Below, one piece after another: positions 16,530-25,053 of a DNA stretch of 38,432 nucleotides (its first letter is position 1; every line of letters starts with the position of its first letter). The notes under the pieces are model-generated. The model worked only from the letters and a program-made list of their open reading frames with translations. It had not been told where the DNA came from and did not search any database. A program made the translations under genes and the position numbers. Source of the stretch: Palsa-851 sp035534435 (GTDB lineage: Bacteria > Chloroflexota > Dormibacteria > Aeolococcales > Aeolococcaceae); NCBI GenBank assembly GCA_035534435.1, contig DATLRX010000076.1:1-38432 (forward strand), given 5' to 3'.

Positions 16530-18938
16530 TTGGGTATTCGAATCGCGTTTGTGTCATCCGCAGTTCCGCGTCGATGCGGCATCGCGACTTTCACCTCAGA
16601 CCTCGTCTCGGCTGTGCGAGCAACCGATTCCACAGCCACGTGTCAGATCGCCGCGATCGAGGAGCCGTCGGTACGGAGGCCGTACCGGTCTGAGGTGCGC
16701 TGGCGCATCCGCCAGGGCGATCCCGAGAGCTACCGTGCCGCGGCGAGTGCGATCAACGCGTCGAGCATCGACGCCATCAACGTCGAGCACGAGTTCGGCC
16801 TGTACGGGACGTGGAAGGAGCCGGCGCTCGTCGCCGGTCGCTGGACCGACAGCGTCTACCAGGACCACTTGCGCGGGTTTCTCGAGGAGCTGCACAAGCC
16901 GGTCGTGACGACGATGCACACCGTCCTGCCGGCTCCGTCGCCCTCCATCCGCGACACCGTGCGCAGCATCGACGAGCTCTGCGACGCGGTGATCGTCATG
17001 GCGGTGAGCGCTGTCGCCATCCTCGCCGACGACTACGGCCTGAGCAGGCCGCCGATCGTCATCCCGCACGGGATGCCGGTGATCGCGCCGCGCGGGCGGC
17101 GGCGATTCAAGGCCAAGCTCGGCGTCGACGGACGGACGATCATCTCGACGTTCGGGCTCGTCGATCCGCGCAAGGGCCTCGAGTTCATGATCGCCGCGAT
17201 GCCGGGCGTCGTGGAGCGGTATCCGGATGCGCTCTATCTCATCGCGGGGCAGACTCATCCGGACCTCCTCCGTGTGCAGGGCGAGGACTACCGCAACACG
17301 CTCATCGCGCAGATTCGCGCGCTCCGGATGGACGACAACGTGGCGTTCATCGACCAGTACATGAGCCAGCCGGACATCATCGAGCTGCTGCTCGCGACGG
17401 ACGTCTACGTCACGCCGTATCTCGACCCCAACCAGATCACGAGCGGCACGCTGTCGTATGCGCTCGGCGCCGGCAAGGCCGTCGTGTCCACGCGCTACGT
17501 CCACGCAGCGGAAGCGCTCGCAGACGGGCGCGGAGTCCTCGTCGACTTTCGCGACGCGGCACAACTGGCCGACGCGGTGACCGGCATCCTCGACGATCCT
17601 GTGGCGAAAGCGTCGATGGAAGAGGCAGCCTTCGCGTACGCAGGCGATGCGACCTGGCCACGCTCGGCGCGAGCCCTGCTCGACGTGTTCGCCGGGATAC
17701 GCGCCTCCCGCACGATCAGCGGGCCGCCCGTTCGCGCGGTCGCCCAGAGGCGAGACCTCGGGCGACGTTTGAAGGAGAATCCGCTCCTCACGGCGGCCGA
17801 CGTGCCGCCGTCGCTTCCCGGTCTCGAGGTCGTCTCGGTGTTCAACGCCGCGGCAGCACGCGTCGACGACGAGGTGGTGCTCCTCCTTCGCGTGGGCGAG
17901 AGCCCTCGCACCGGCGCCGCGCCACCTGCGGACGCGCAGACGCTCGACCTCTCGGGCCCGGAGCCGCAACTCCAGCCGCTGGCTCCCGGATATGCGGCGA
18001 AAGACGTCGTGGGCATGGCATTCCTCGACACGCAGCACACGCCCGCCGGCGTCGTTGAGGTCTTCCTGCCGCGCGATCTTCCCGGCCTCGACCTGAGCGA
18101 CCCTCGCACGATCCGCTACCGGAACCGCACCGGCAGTGTCAGCGCCACGCCCGACGACTCGGGCGACTTCCTGACGCAGATGTCACATCTGCGCGTTGCG
18201 CGCAGCAATGACGGCATCCATTTCCAGATGGACGCTGCGCCCGCCGTGGTCCCCGCGAACCGGTTGGAGGAATACGGGTGCGAGGACCCGCGGGCAACGC
18301 TGATCGACGGCGTCTGGCACATCACCTACGTATCGGTGAGCCGCCTCGGGATCACCACGAGCCGGCTGACAACGACCGACTTCCGCTCGTTCGAACGCCA
18401 GGGTGTCATGTTCCTTCCCGACCACAAGGACGTCGTGCTCTTTCCGGAACGTGTCGGAGGCCGCTACGTCGCGTTCACGCGCCCCATGCCACAGTCATTC
18501 GGGCGGGTGCTCGGCATGTGGATCGCGTTCTCTGACGACCTCGTGTCCTGGGGCGACCATCGCCCGCTCGCACTGCCGCGGCCCGGCTTCTGGGACGACC
18601 TGCGCACGGGCGCCGGCACCACCCCCTTCCGCGTCCCCGAGGGCTGGCTCGAGATCTACCACGGGGTCGACCGCACCTCGCGATATGCACTGGGCGGCCT
18701 GCTGCTCGACAGCGACGATCCCAGCCGCGTGATCGCGCGCTCCCCAGAGCCCATCCTCGCTCCCATCGCCCCGTACGAACACGAGGGGCTGCTGCCGGAC
18801 ATCGTCTTCTCCTGCGGTCATGTCGCCCTCGACGACGAGGGCAAGGACATCCGCGTCTACTACGGGGCGGCGGACTGCTGCCTTGCCGCCGCTGACCTTC
18901 GAGTTCGGGACATCATTGACCAGATGCGTCCGTGCTGA
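16530..18938 (+). CDS. Fused GT4 glycosyltransferase and GH130 phosphorylase
   Basis: An 802-residue two-enzyme protein. Residues 1 to about 395 form a GT4 glycosyltransferase: CGIATFT (16-22), VEHEFGLYG, IPHGMP (178-183), TFGLVDPRKGLEF (phosphate-binding region). PYLDPNQITSGTLSYALGAGKAVVST replaces the first Glu of the usual E-x7-E. Residues about 415-802 form a complete GH130: NPLLTAADVPPSLPGLEVVSVFN, LRVARSNDGIHF, EDPR with the catalytic Asp (D586), LPDHKDVVLFPE and LEIYHGVD. GH130 enzymes phosphorolyse or hydrolyse beta-mannosides. Known as separate neighbouring genes, they are joined here without an internal stop. It starts at TTG 16530 with TATGCT 12 nt upstream and no SD. The next gene overlaps its stop. 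Confidence 0.85.
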   Translation: MGIRIAFVSSAVPRRCGIATFTSDLVSAVRATDSTATCQIAAIEEPSVRRPYRSEVRWRIRQGDPESYRAAASAINASSIDAINVEHEFGLYGTWKEPALVAGRWTDSVYQDHLRGFLEELHKPVVTTMHTVLPAPSPSIRDTVRSIDELCDAVIVMAVSAVAILADDYGLSRPPIVIPHGMPVIAPRGRRRFKAKLGVDGRTIISTFGLVDPRKGLEFMIAAMPGVVERYPDALYLIAGQTHPDLLRVQGEDYRNTLIAQIRALRMDDNVAFIDQYMSQPDIIELLLATDVYVTPYLDPNQITSGTLSYALGAGKAVVSTRYVHAAEALADGRGVLVDFRDAAQLADAVTGILDDPVAKASMEEAAFAYAGDATWPRSARALLDVFAGIRASRTISGPPVRAVAQRRDLGRRLKENPLLTAADVPPSLPGLEVVSVFNAAAARVDDEVVLLLRVGESPRTGAAPPADAQTLDLSGPEPQLQPLAPGYAAKDVVGMAFLDTQHTPAGVVEVFLPRDLPGLDLSDPRTIRYRNRTGSVSATPDDSGDFLTQMSHLRVARSNDGIHFQMDAAPAVVPANRLEEYGCEDPRATLIDGVWHITYVSVSRLGITTSRLTTTDFRSFERQGVMFLPDHKDVVLFPERVGGRYVAFTRPMPQSFGRVLGMWIAFSDDLVSWGDHRPLALPRPGFWDDLRTGAGTTPFRVPEGWLEIYHGVDRTSRYALGGLLLDSDDPSRVIARSPEPILAPIAPYEHEGLLPDIVFSCGHVALDDEGKDIRVYYGAADCCLAAADLRVRDIIDQMRPC

Positions 18939-19996
18939 GACAGCTGGCCCGGCTGACGCGGAGCGTGCCGCCGGCCGGACCCCGTGCGCTCGCCATCGCG
19001 GTGTACGCCGACGCGACGGACGTCGCGGTGGAGGCGCGAGAGGCCGGACATGAGGGCGTGGCATGCGTCGACGACGCAGCGCGCGCGCTCGAGCTCTACT
19101 GCGACCTCTGGGACGCGACCCGGCTGCCGTGGGTGCGTCGCTGGTGCGAGGGGCTGCTCGATTTCATCCTCTACATGCAGGAGCCGGACGGACGATGGTT
19201 GAACTTCATCGTCGACTGGGATGGAACCCGCAACCGCACCGGCCGGACGTCCGTGGCGGGCGGTGGATTCTGGCAGGCACGCGCACTCCTCGCGCTCACG
19301 CGCGCGTTACGGTCGCTCGATGACGATCGCGTCGACGCCGCACTCTCTCGCGGCCTCCCGCATGTCGTCACCACCGCCGGCGTCGCGCCTGACGTTCGTT
19401 CCCTGCACGCTTGGACGGCGCTGGCGTTGATCGACCGGGGGGACGACCGCTACCGATGGCGCGATCTGCTCACAACCTGGTGCGAGGAGATCGCCGAGTG
19501 CCGCATCGACGGCATCCTCATGAACGCGACAGCCGAGCGAGGGCGACCGCATCTCTGGGGTCACGTGCAGGAAGCCGTCCTTGCGCAAGCAGGTGTCCGC
19601 CTCGAGCGCGACGACCTCATCGCGACCGCATCCAGGAGCGCCGAGCGGCTCTATCCCGACGTTATCGACACCTGCTTCGCGCTGCCGAGGACTCAGCCGT
19701 ACGACGTGTCCTCCGCCGTGGAAAACCTCGCGCGGCTTGCCGCCGTGACCGGCCGCAGCGACTTTGCCGGCTTCGCCTCCGACGCTCGCCTGTGGTTCGA
19801 CGGACGCAACCCGGCGCACGAGGCCGTGTACGACCGAGAAGCGGGCCGCGTTGCCGACGGCCTCGACGGCAACCGCGTCAGCACGCGTTCGGGCGCCGAG
19901 GCGAACGTCGTCGGCGCGCAGGCGCTCCTCGATGATGCCATCGAGCTCGCGCGCACACTTCCGCCGGAGGAGGCTCTGCCGGCGTCGGTCAGGTGA
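18932..19996 (+). CDS. Putative (alpha/alpha)-toroid glycan-active protein
   Basis: A 354-residue soluble protein without signal peptide. Its GTG start overlaps the stop of the GT4-GH130 gene (GTGCTGA), so translation is coupled. Repeated helical hairpins with aromatic/Gly turns recall six-hairpin glycosidase-like proteins: CVDDAARALELYCDL, FILYMQEPDGRWLNFI, GGGFWQARALLALTRAL, RSLHAWTALALIDRG, RPHLWGHVQEAVLAQ, and a final EANVVGAQALLDDAI. Asp/Glu candidates for catalysis exist (DD in VDDAA) but no family signature is certain. Its genetic linkage suggests the same glycan substrate as the fusion protein. It could be a hydrolase, an epimerase-like toroid or a binding protein. Confidence 0.6.
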   Translation: MLRQLARLTRSVPPAGPRALAIAVYADATDVAVEAREAGHEGVACVDDAARALELYCDLWDATRLPWVRRWCEGLLDFILYMQEPDGRWLNFIVDWDGTRNRTGRTSVAGGGFWQARALLALTRALRSLDDDRVDAALSRGLPHVVTTAGVAPDVRSLHAWTALALIDRGDDRYRWRDLLTTWCEEIAECRIDGILMNATAERGRPHLWGHVQEAVLAQAGVRLERDDLIATASRSAERLYPDVIDTCFALPRTQPYDVSSAVENLARLAAVTGRSDFAGFASDARLWFDGRNPAHEAVYDREAGRVADGLDGNRVSTRSGAEANVVGAQALLDDAIELARTLPPEEALPASVR

Positions 19997-19997
19997 C

Positions 19998-20165
19998 CTA
20001 GGTGCCCTCGCGAGCCTGTCGGCCCGCGGCGTCGGCGCGATCGCGCTCGATCTTCTCGGACTGATCCTTCCGGCGCCGATCGTCGGCCTGCTGCTGCTCG
20101 ATGTGCTGTTCGTCCTCGGGCGGAGACTGCGGCGGTTCTGGCTTCTGCATCCTGCTCACGAGCAT
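19998..20165 (-). CDS. Small highly charged protein (55 aa)
   Basis: ATG 20165 is preceded by GAAGGAG with a short 3-nt gap (9 nt to the in-frame GTG at codon 3). The product is Gln/Glu/Asp/Arg-rich and probably disordered or coiled (PEPPQSPPEDEQ, then HIEQQQADDRRRKDQSEKI). It lies 46 bp downstream of the HspR-like gene on the same strand, so the two are likely co-transcribed, and it ends 1 bp from the converging 18932-19996 gene. The opposite strand reads as a hydrophobic peptide in the same codon phase but has no usable start, so the minus-strand reading is preferred. Function unknown. Confidence 0.5.
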   Translation of the reverse strand: MLVSRMQKPEPPQSPPEDEQHIEQQQADDRRRKDQSEKIERDRADAAGRQAREGT

Positions 20166-20211
20166 AGGCTCCTTCGCCCGTCGATGCCCGATCCGGGGCG
20201 GAAACGGAGGC

Positions 20212-20556
20212 TCAGATCTTGACGTGCTCGATGTCGATGTCCGCCAGCTCCGGCGGTCGTGGGATGCCGTTGGCGTCGAGCAGCTGGAGGCAGAGGATCA
20301 GATACCGCGCGCCGACCAGGTTGAGGCCGTGCCCGCGCGTGAGGCGCTGGATTGCGCTCAACGTGACGATGTCTCGCTGTGAGTAGAGACGCCGGTTCGT
20401 CGCCGTGCGGCTCGGGATGACGAGGCCGAGGTGCTCGTACATCATCAGCGTCCGCGCATGTGTCGCGAGGATTTCGGCGGCGACGCTGATGGTGTACAGC
20501 GGTTTGTCGAGATTGATCATGTGGCCGGTGCTCGGGCTCACGGCCGTCCGGCTCAT
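20212..20556 (-). CDS. HspR-like MerR-family regulator
   Basis: A 114-residue MerR-type DNA-binding protein from ATG 20556 (GGGAG 8 nt upstream; the longer frame to 20670 has a poor, Arg-rich N-terminus). Residues 20-60 (YTISVAAEILATHARTLMMYEHLGLVIPSR...RRLYSQRD) follow HspR, the repressor of dnaK/clpB/lon-type heat-shock genes in actinobacteria. So does RLTRGHGLNLVGARYLILCLQLL (71-93). No chaperone gene is adjacent, unlike the usual dnaK-grpE-dnaJ-hspR order. lon lies 7 kb away without a visible HAIR-type site. A regulator with another target is equally possible. Region 20557-20783 is its divergent control region with the response-regulator gene. Confidence 0.75.
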   Translation of the reverse strand: MSRTAVSPSTGHMINLDKPLYTISVAAEILATHARTLMMYEHLGLVIPSRTATNRRLYSQRDIVTLSAIQRLTRGHGLNLVGARYLILCLQLLDANGIPRPPELADIDIEHVKI

Positions 20557-20783
20557 CAAGCGCTCCCGATGGTGCGCGTGCGCAGACGCTTCCCGATCAC
20601 CTGCGTATTCTGGCAGCCCGGTGGCGGGTCGGGTCCATCGATCGGGTCCCCCACAGCGCGGCGACCGCAATCCATGATAGTGAGTCTATACCCCGTGAAC
20701 CGGCACGGGAGAGAGACTGCACATCAAACCGCTGGATAAGAGAAGATGCGGACGCTTCGTCATGTCCGCGCCCGGCGAACCAA

Positions 20784-21197
20784 ATGGGGAGACACCGTAC
20801 TTTGGACGACGACGTCAAGGTCCTCCTGATCGAGGATGACAATGCGGCAGCCGAGATGTACCGGCTCCGGCTCGTTGCCGACGGCTATGCGGTGGTCGTC
20901 GCAGACGACGGCGAGAAAGGCCTTGCGATGGCGGTCGCAGAGCGGCCCGACTTCATCTACCTCGACCTGCGCCTCCCGCGCGTCGATGGATTCGAGGTGC
21001 TCGAGCGGCTCCGGGCTGACCCGAAGACAGCGGCCATCCCGGTGATCATTCTCAGCAACTTCGGCGAGCCGGAGCTCCGCGAGCGCGGCCTGAACCTCGG
21101 CGCACTCGAGTTCCTCGTCAAAGCGGACACGACGCCGTCTCGCCTCTCGGAGACGGTCAGCCGCGTCACCGCTCCGAAGGCGCTCCCGTCGGTCTGA
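20784..21197 (+). CDS. Single-domain response regulator
   Basis: A 137-residue CheY-like receiver: LLIEDDNAAAEMY, phosphoacceptor D61 in YLDLRLPRVDGFEV, LSNFGEP in place of the switch Thr segment, and Lys in FLVKADTT. No output domain follows. The start is ATG 20784 or, 18 bp in, TTG 20802, which has GGGGAG about 10 nt upstream. It is 29 bp before the histidine-kinase gene on the same strand, so the pair is one two-component unit; with no output domain, signalling must go on to another protein. Confidence 0.8.
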   Translation: MGRHRTLDDDVKVLLIEDDNAAAEMYRLRLVADGYAVVVADDGEKGLAMAVAERPDFIYLDLRLPRVDGFEVLERLRADPKTAAIPVIILSNFGEPELRERGLNLGALEFLVKADTTPSRLSETVSRVTAPKALPSV

Positions 21198-21226
21198 ACG
21201 CGGCTCCTGCCTCTCGACCCGCCCGC

Positions 21227-22495
21227 GTGACCTCCTCCGCCTTCGATCTGCCGGCGGTGGAAGACGATCGCGATCCCTTCTTCGACACGGCCGCGCGGAT
21301 CGCCGCACAGATCGCCACGCCAGTCGGCGCGCCGGCCCGCCGCGCGTCCTATCTGCGACTGGACGGCGATGTGCTGACTGCGATCGCCGAGTACGACGAG
21401 ACCGGCGAAGCGTTCCGAGGTCGGTACGAGCTGCCGTTGTTCCCGAATTTCGAGCGTGCCGTGATCACGGGCGCGATCCAGGTGATCGGACTGTCGGAGC
21501 TCGGAAACCTCACGCCGGAGGGCGCCGCGGTCGTGACGCGTCACCAGGTCAGATCGTGCGCTCTGGTCCCGGTTGTCTCCGGCTCGGGCGTCGCCGGTGT
21601 GATCGCCGTGAGCGCCCGTGACGACGCCGGTTTCAGCGAGTCGCAGCTCTGTCAGCTGGCCTCCCTGGCGGAGCTCGTCGGCCTTCGCGTCGGTCACGTC
21701 GCTGCCGACCGGGCACTCCGCGCTGAAGCCGAACGGACCCAGGGACTCGAACGCCTGAAAGGGGAATTCCTCAACATCGCGGCGCACGAGCTGCGCAGCC
21801 CGCTCGGCATCATCGTCGGCTACGTGTCGATGCTGCTCGACGGGACGCTGACCGGCTCGGACCGGCACACAGCCCTCGAGCGGATTGCCGAGAAGTCCGA
21901 TGAGATGGGCAGGCTGATCACCGACATGCTGGAGACCGCGCGCATGGAGGCGCTGGGCGTTGAGCTGGCGCTCGCCCCGACCGACCTGATGACCGTGATC
22001 ACCGACGCGATGGCCGCGCTCGAGCCGCGGCTCGGCAGCCGGCATCGGATCTCCACGCGTGGCAGGCGGGACCCGATGCCGGTCATCGCCGATCACGCGA
22101 GGGCCGTGACCATGGTGCGCAACCTGCTCGACAACGCGGTCAAGTACTCGCCGAGCGGCGGCGGCATTCTCGTGGCGTGGACGCGCAGAGGCGGTATGTG
22201 CCACATCAGTGTCACCGATCACGGGGTCGGGATCAGCCGCGAGCAGCAATCGATGCTGTTCACGCGGTTCGGACGGCTCGTCACCCCTGAGACGAGCCAC
22301 ATCCGGGGGACCGGCCTCGGCCTCTACATCGCACGCGAGATCGCTCGGCTGCACGGCGGCGACATCGCGGTGCGATCCGAGGTCGGCCGCGGAACCACCT
22401 TCACGATCACGATGCCCCTCCCCTCTGACGGACCGCCGGCGCGGCGGCTGAACGGCGCGGAGACCATGAACACGGCTGTTCCCGGCAACTCCTGA
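21227..22495 (+). CDS. Cytosolic GAF sensor histidine kinase
   Basis: A 422-residue kinase without transmembrane segments. A GAF-like sensor (about 20-165, ending VPVVSGSGVAGVIAVSARDDAGFSESQ) is followed by a short coil (167-180). HisKA has the phospho-His in NIAAHELRSPLG (H187), and HATPase_c has the N box NLLDNAVKYSP (about 299-309), G1 DHGVGI (331-336) and G2 GTGLGLYIA (about 362). GTG start without SD. A C-terminal tail of about 20 residues follows the kinase core. It would phosphorylate the receiver encoded just upstream; the GAF ligand (nucleotide, redox or other) cannot be read from sequence. Confidence 0.88.
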   Translation: MTSSAFDLPAVEDDRDPFFDTAARIAAQIATPVGAPARRASYLRLDGDVLTAIAEYDETGEAFRGRYELPLFPNFERAVITGAIQVIGLSELGNLTPEGAAVVTRHQVRSCALVPVVSGSGVAGVIAVSARDDAGFSESQLCQLASLAELVGLRVGHVAADRALRAEAERTQGLERLKGEFLNIAAHELRSPLGIIVGYVSMLLDGTLTGSDRHTALERIAEKSDEMGRLITDMLETARMEALGVELALAPTDLMTVITDAMAALEPRLGSRHRISTRGRRDPMPVIADHARAVTMVRNLLDNAVKYSPSGGGILVAWTRRGGMCHISVTDHGVGISREQQSMLFTRFGRLVTPETSHIRGTGLGLYIAREIARLHGGDIAVRSEVGRGTTFTITMPLPSDGPPARRLNGAETMNTAVPGNS

Positions 22496-22517
22496 TCGGA
22501 GTGTCGCCCCGCCCCGA

Positions 22518-22534
22518 CCGGGTCATCGACCCGG
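22518..22534. terminator. Hairpin CCGGGTC-ATC-GACCCGG between converging genes
   Basis: Perfect 7-bp arms with a 3-nt loop, 22 bp after the kinase stop. No T-run follows on either strand. It may mark the transcript end for the kinase or the converging Nramp-like gene. The rest of 22535-22653 is relatively A/T-rich with no gene seen. Confidence 0.4.
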
Positions 22535-22653
22535 CCGGGTAGGGCTGGGGAGGGAAGGTTTCCGATGTACGACGCCGACCGATGCGAGGCTAACAAAGTG
22601 GTACTAGCGATGTCAAGAAATCTATCATCCACAATACCAACCCGAAACGGCGG

Positions 22654-23946
22654 TCACCTCGGGATCAGTGCCGTCACCAGCAACGCCAGCGCAGCCACCG
22701 ACATCACCCCGGTCGTCACCCAGAGCACTACGTTGCTCAGCGTCCCGCTCCGTCGCGCGCCCATCACGGAGCGATCCCTGCCGAGCAGTGCGATGAGGGC
22801 GAGCATCGGCGGGGCGACGATCCCATTGATGATCGCGGTGATCACGAGCGCCTTGATGGGGTCGATCCCGACCAGGCTGATCACAAGGCCGCCGGCCAGG
22901 GCGAGGGTCAGCACCCCGTAGAACGCGGGGCGCGATCGCGCGGTGTCGGCGAGCGTGCCCCTCATGCCGAGGAACTCCTTGACCGCGTACGCAGCTGACC
23001 CGCTGAGGATCGGTACCGCGAGCAGCCCCGTTCCGATGATCCCGACCGAGAAGAGGATGAAGGCGAACGGCCCCGCGATCGGCTGGAGTGCCTGTGCCGC
23101 CTGAGCCGCGGTGGCGATGTCCGTCTTGCCGGACGCATGCAGCACCGCCGCGCCGGTGAGGATGATCGAGTACATCACCACCTGGGAGAACGCCATCCCG
23201 ACGAGCACGTCGACTCGCGCGTTCTTCAGCTCGTGTTCGCTCACGCCGCGCCGTGAGACCTCAGTGACCTGGCCCTGAGCACGCATGGCGTCCACCTCGG
23301 AGCTCGCCTGCCAGAAGAACAGATACGGCGAGATGGTCGTGCCGAGGATCGCGACGATGATGCCGATGAAGCCAGACGAGAACTCGATGTGCGGGATGAG
23401 TGTGGACTCGATCGTTTTCAGGAGCGGCGGGTGCGACACGATCACCGTTGCCACATACGCGAAAAGCGCGATCGTCAGGAACTTGAACAGCCTGAAGATG
23501 ATCTTGTACGGGAGCTGGTACTGGAGGAGGAGGATGACGACCGCAATCGGCGGGATCAGCCACACGGCGCTGACGTGTCCGCGACTCAACAGGGACCCGG
23601 CCGCCGCGACCGCGCCGAGGTCCGCACCGACGTTGATCGTGTTGGCGAGGAACAGCGCGAGGATGCACGTCCCCACGAGCCAGGTCGGGAACTTCCGCCG
23701 CAACGAGGTGCCGAGGCCGATCCCCGTGTGGAGGGCGATACGGGCGCACGCCTCCTGGACGGCGAGCATCAGCGGGAAGGTGAAGATCGCCGTCCAGAGG
23801 ACCCCGAACCCGAACTGACTGCCCGCCTGGCTGTAGGTGCCGATCCCGCTGGGATCGTCATCACTGGCTCCCGTGATCAACCCCGGGCCGAGCACCCGCA
23901 GAACCTTCAGCCAGCCCGGGACGCGGTCGCCCTTCGACCTGCTCAT
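22654..23946 (-). CDS. Nramp-family-like metal transporter with altered signature motifs
   Basis: A 430-residue membrane protein of the Nramp/SLC11 fold, starting at ATG 23946 (GAGG 4 nt upstream). About eleven hydrophobic segments are visible. The TM1 motif is DDDPSGIGTYSQAG (D31-P-S-G34) rather than the canonical DPGN. Helix 6 reads LGTTISPYLFFWQASSEVD (about 201-219) with no A/MPH motif; in Mn/Fe transporters that Met and the DPGN Asp/Asn bind the metal. Substrate may therefore not be Mn(II) or Fe(II); Mg-type or other substrates are possible by analogy with other Nramp branches. Neighbours give no clue, and no Mn riboswitch or MntR site was recognised upstream. Confidence 0.8.
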   Translation of the reverse strand: MSRSKGDRVPGWLKVLRVLGPGLITGASDDDPSGIGTYSQAGSQFGFGVLWTAIFTFPLMLAVQEACARIALHTGIGLGTSLRRKFPTWLVGTCILALFLANTINVGADLGAVAAAGSLLSRGHVSAVWLIPPIAVVILLLQYQLPYKIIFRLFKFLTIALFAYVATVIVSHPPLLKTIESTLIPHIEFSSGFIGIIVAILGTTISPYLFFWQASSEVDAMRAQGQVTEVSRRGVSEHELKNARVDVLVGMAFSQVVMYSIILTGAAVLHASGKTDIATAAQAAQALQPIAGPFAFILFSVGIIGTGLLAVPILSGSAAYAVKEFLGMRGTLADTARSRPAFYGVLTLALAGGLVISLVGIDPIKALVITAIINGIVAPPMLALIALLGRDRSVMGARRSGTLSNVVLWVTTGVMSVAALALLVTALIPR

Positions 23947-24019
23947 GATCCTCGGACCGTGCCCATCGCACCCCCAGTGTGCGTGCCGGTACCCGGTTAC
24001 GCTGTGCCGGCCTCCCTGA

Positions 24020-24544
24020 TCACCGCTTGAGGTCCGCGACGACATGGACCTCGACGTCGACCTCCGGTTCGACTCTGAGGATGAGCAGGCGCGGTGGGTT
24101 GATGCCGAAGTCCTTGACGTTGATCACCTGCCGGCCGTCGACACGCATCGTCGTTTCATCGACGGTCAAGCGGACGTCGCCGGAGATGACACGCGTCTGC
24201 CCGTGCATTGTGAGTTCCGCTGCCGCCCTGTACCTCCCGACGCCACGCAGGGGCTTGCCGTCAACCACACGTGCGCTGATCATGGGGTAGCGGCCGGCGT
24301 CGAAGCGGCGGCGCATCTCACGATCCTGTAGCCCGTTTCCCGACGTGATCGCATCGACGCGCAGCGTGAGCGTCGCGCTGTATGGGCGATCAAGGCGCGG
24401 TCGTCGATTGGCGTCAAGCTCGCATTCGATGACGCCGCTCAGCGCATTGGCGTTGATGTGCGACGGGTGCAGGTTGATGCGCAGGCCGACGGTCACCGTC
24501 GAACGCGCGGTGTTGACGCGGAACCGTGCCGCCTTCGTGGCCAT
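24020..24544 (-). CDS. YceI-family protein
   Basis: A 174-residue protein with the YceI lipocalin-like pattern. The start is ARFRVNTARSTVTVGLRINLHP; the middle is LRVDAITSGNGLQDREMRRRFDAGRYPMIS, close to the family's dm..lks.dFld...yP.i.f; ISGDVRLTVDETTMRV follows; and the end is VNVKDFGINPP. Members bind isoprenoid-like lipids. There is no signal peptide, unlike periplasmic YceI, so it is probably cytosolic. ATG 24544 has TAGGCT 9 nt upstream and no SD, suggesting a leaderless message. It lies 73 bp upstream of the Nramp-like gene on the same strand. Confidence 0.75.
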   Translation of the reverse strand: MATKAARFRVNTARSTVTVGLRINLHPSHINANALSGVIECELDANRRPRLDRPYSATLTLRVDAITSGNGLQDREMRRRFDAGRYPMISARVVDGKPLRGVGRYRAAAELTMHGQTRVISGDVRLTVDETTMRVDGRQVINVKDFGINPPRLLILRVEPEVDVEVHVVADLKR

Positions 24545-24553
24545 GCGAACGTC

Positions 24554-24559
24554 AGCCTA
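24554..24559 (-). promoter_or_regulatory. -10 box TAGGCT, likely leaderless YceI start
   Basis: On the minus strand TAGGCT ends 9 nt before ATG 24544; the intervening GACGTTCGC has no SD. Confidence 0.45.
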
Positions 24560-24644
24560 CCGCCGAGTCACGAGCCTTGTGGGTGCGACCTGTCTGCGAG
24601 TCAGACGGCGCGGCCGTCAGCGACGCCCGAACACATCGCGGCGT

Positions 24645-25046
24645 TCATGGCCGCGTGACCATGCCCACACCGATGCCGAGCATCCAGACGTCCTTGCTGA
24701 CGCCGATCCCCGCCGGTGTCGGCCAGATGCTTCCGGGCCTGCGCATTGTCGGTGTTCGCCAGTACATCGTCAGCAGCGTCCCGGAGAATGCGGTCAGCAC
24801 GGCGCCGGCAAGGCTGTCCGGGAGCAACGGAGTCAACAGGGCAGCGCCGGTGGCAAGCTCGCCTGCGGCGAGCAGCCGCAGGAACCGCTGCGGTGGGATG
24901 CCCGCTAGCAACGGGAAGGCATTTGCCGCGACGCTGTGCATGGCGGTCGCCTGCTGCTCGGTGCCGTGCCACTTGCCCCAACCGGCATGGAGGATGTAGG
25001 CGCCGGTGGCAACACGCTCCGGGACGCGTCGGAGATGGAGCTGCAT
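24645..25046 (-). CDS. DoxX-like membrane protein
   Basis: A 133-residue protein with the four-helix DoxX/DoxD-like layout: a first helix region with GAYILHAGWGKW, GIPPQRFLRLLAAGELATGAALL in the second, then LAGAVLTAFSGTLLTMYW and a final KDVWMLGIGVGM. DoxX-like proteins are poorly characterised and are linked to redox or thiol stress. ATG 25046 has TACGCT 7 nt upstream and no SD, and a palindrome lies in the presumed -35 zone. Divergent from the polyprenol-type membrane protein gene. Confidence 0.7.
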   Translation of the reverse strand: MQLHLRRVPERVATGAYILHAGWGKWHGTEQQATAMHSVAANAFPLLAGIPPQRFLRLLAAGELATGAALLTPLLPDSLAGAVLTAFSGTLLTMYWRTPTMRRPGSIWPTPAGIGVSKDVWMLGIGVGMVTRP

Positions 25047-25053
25047 CCGAGCT

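Noticed and set aside
16596..18038. Open frame of 480 codons on the minus strand
   Set aside because: Antisense of the GT4 part of the fusion gene; no motif.
20957..22354. Open frame of 465 codons on the minus strand
   Set aside because: Antisense of the histidine kinase, whose H, N and G boxes are clear.
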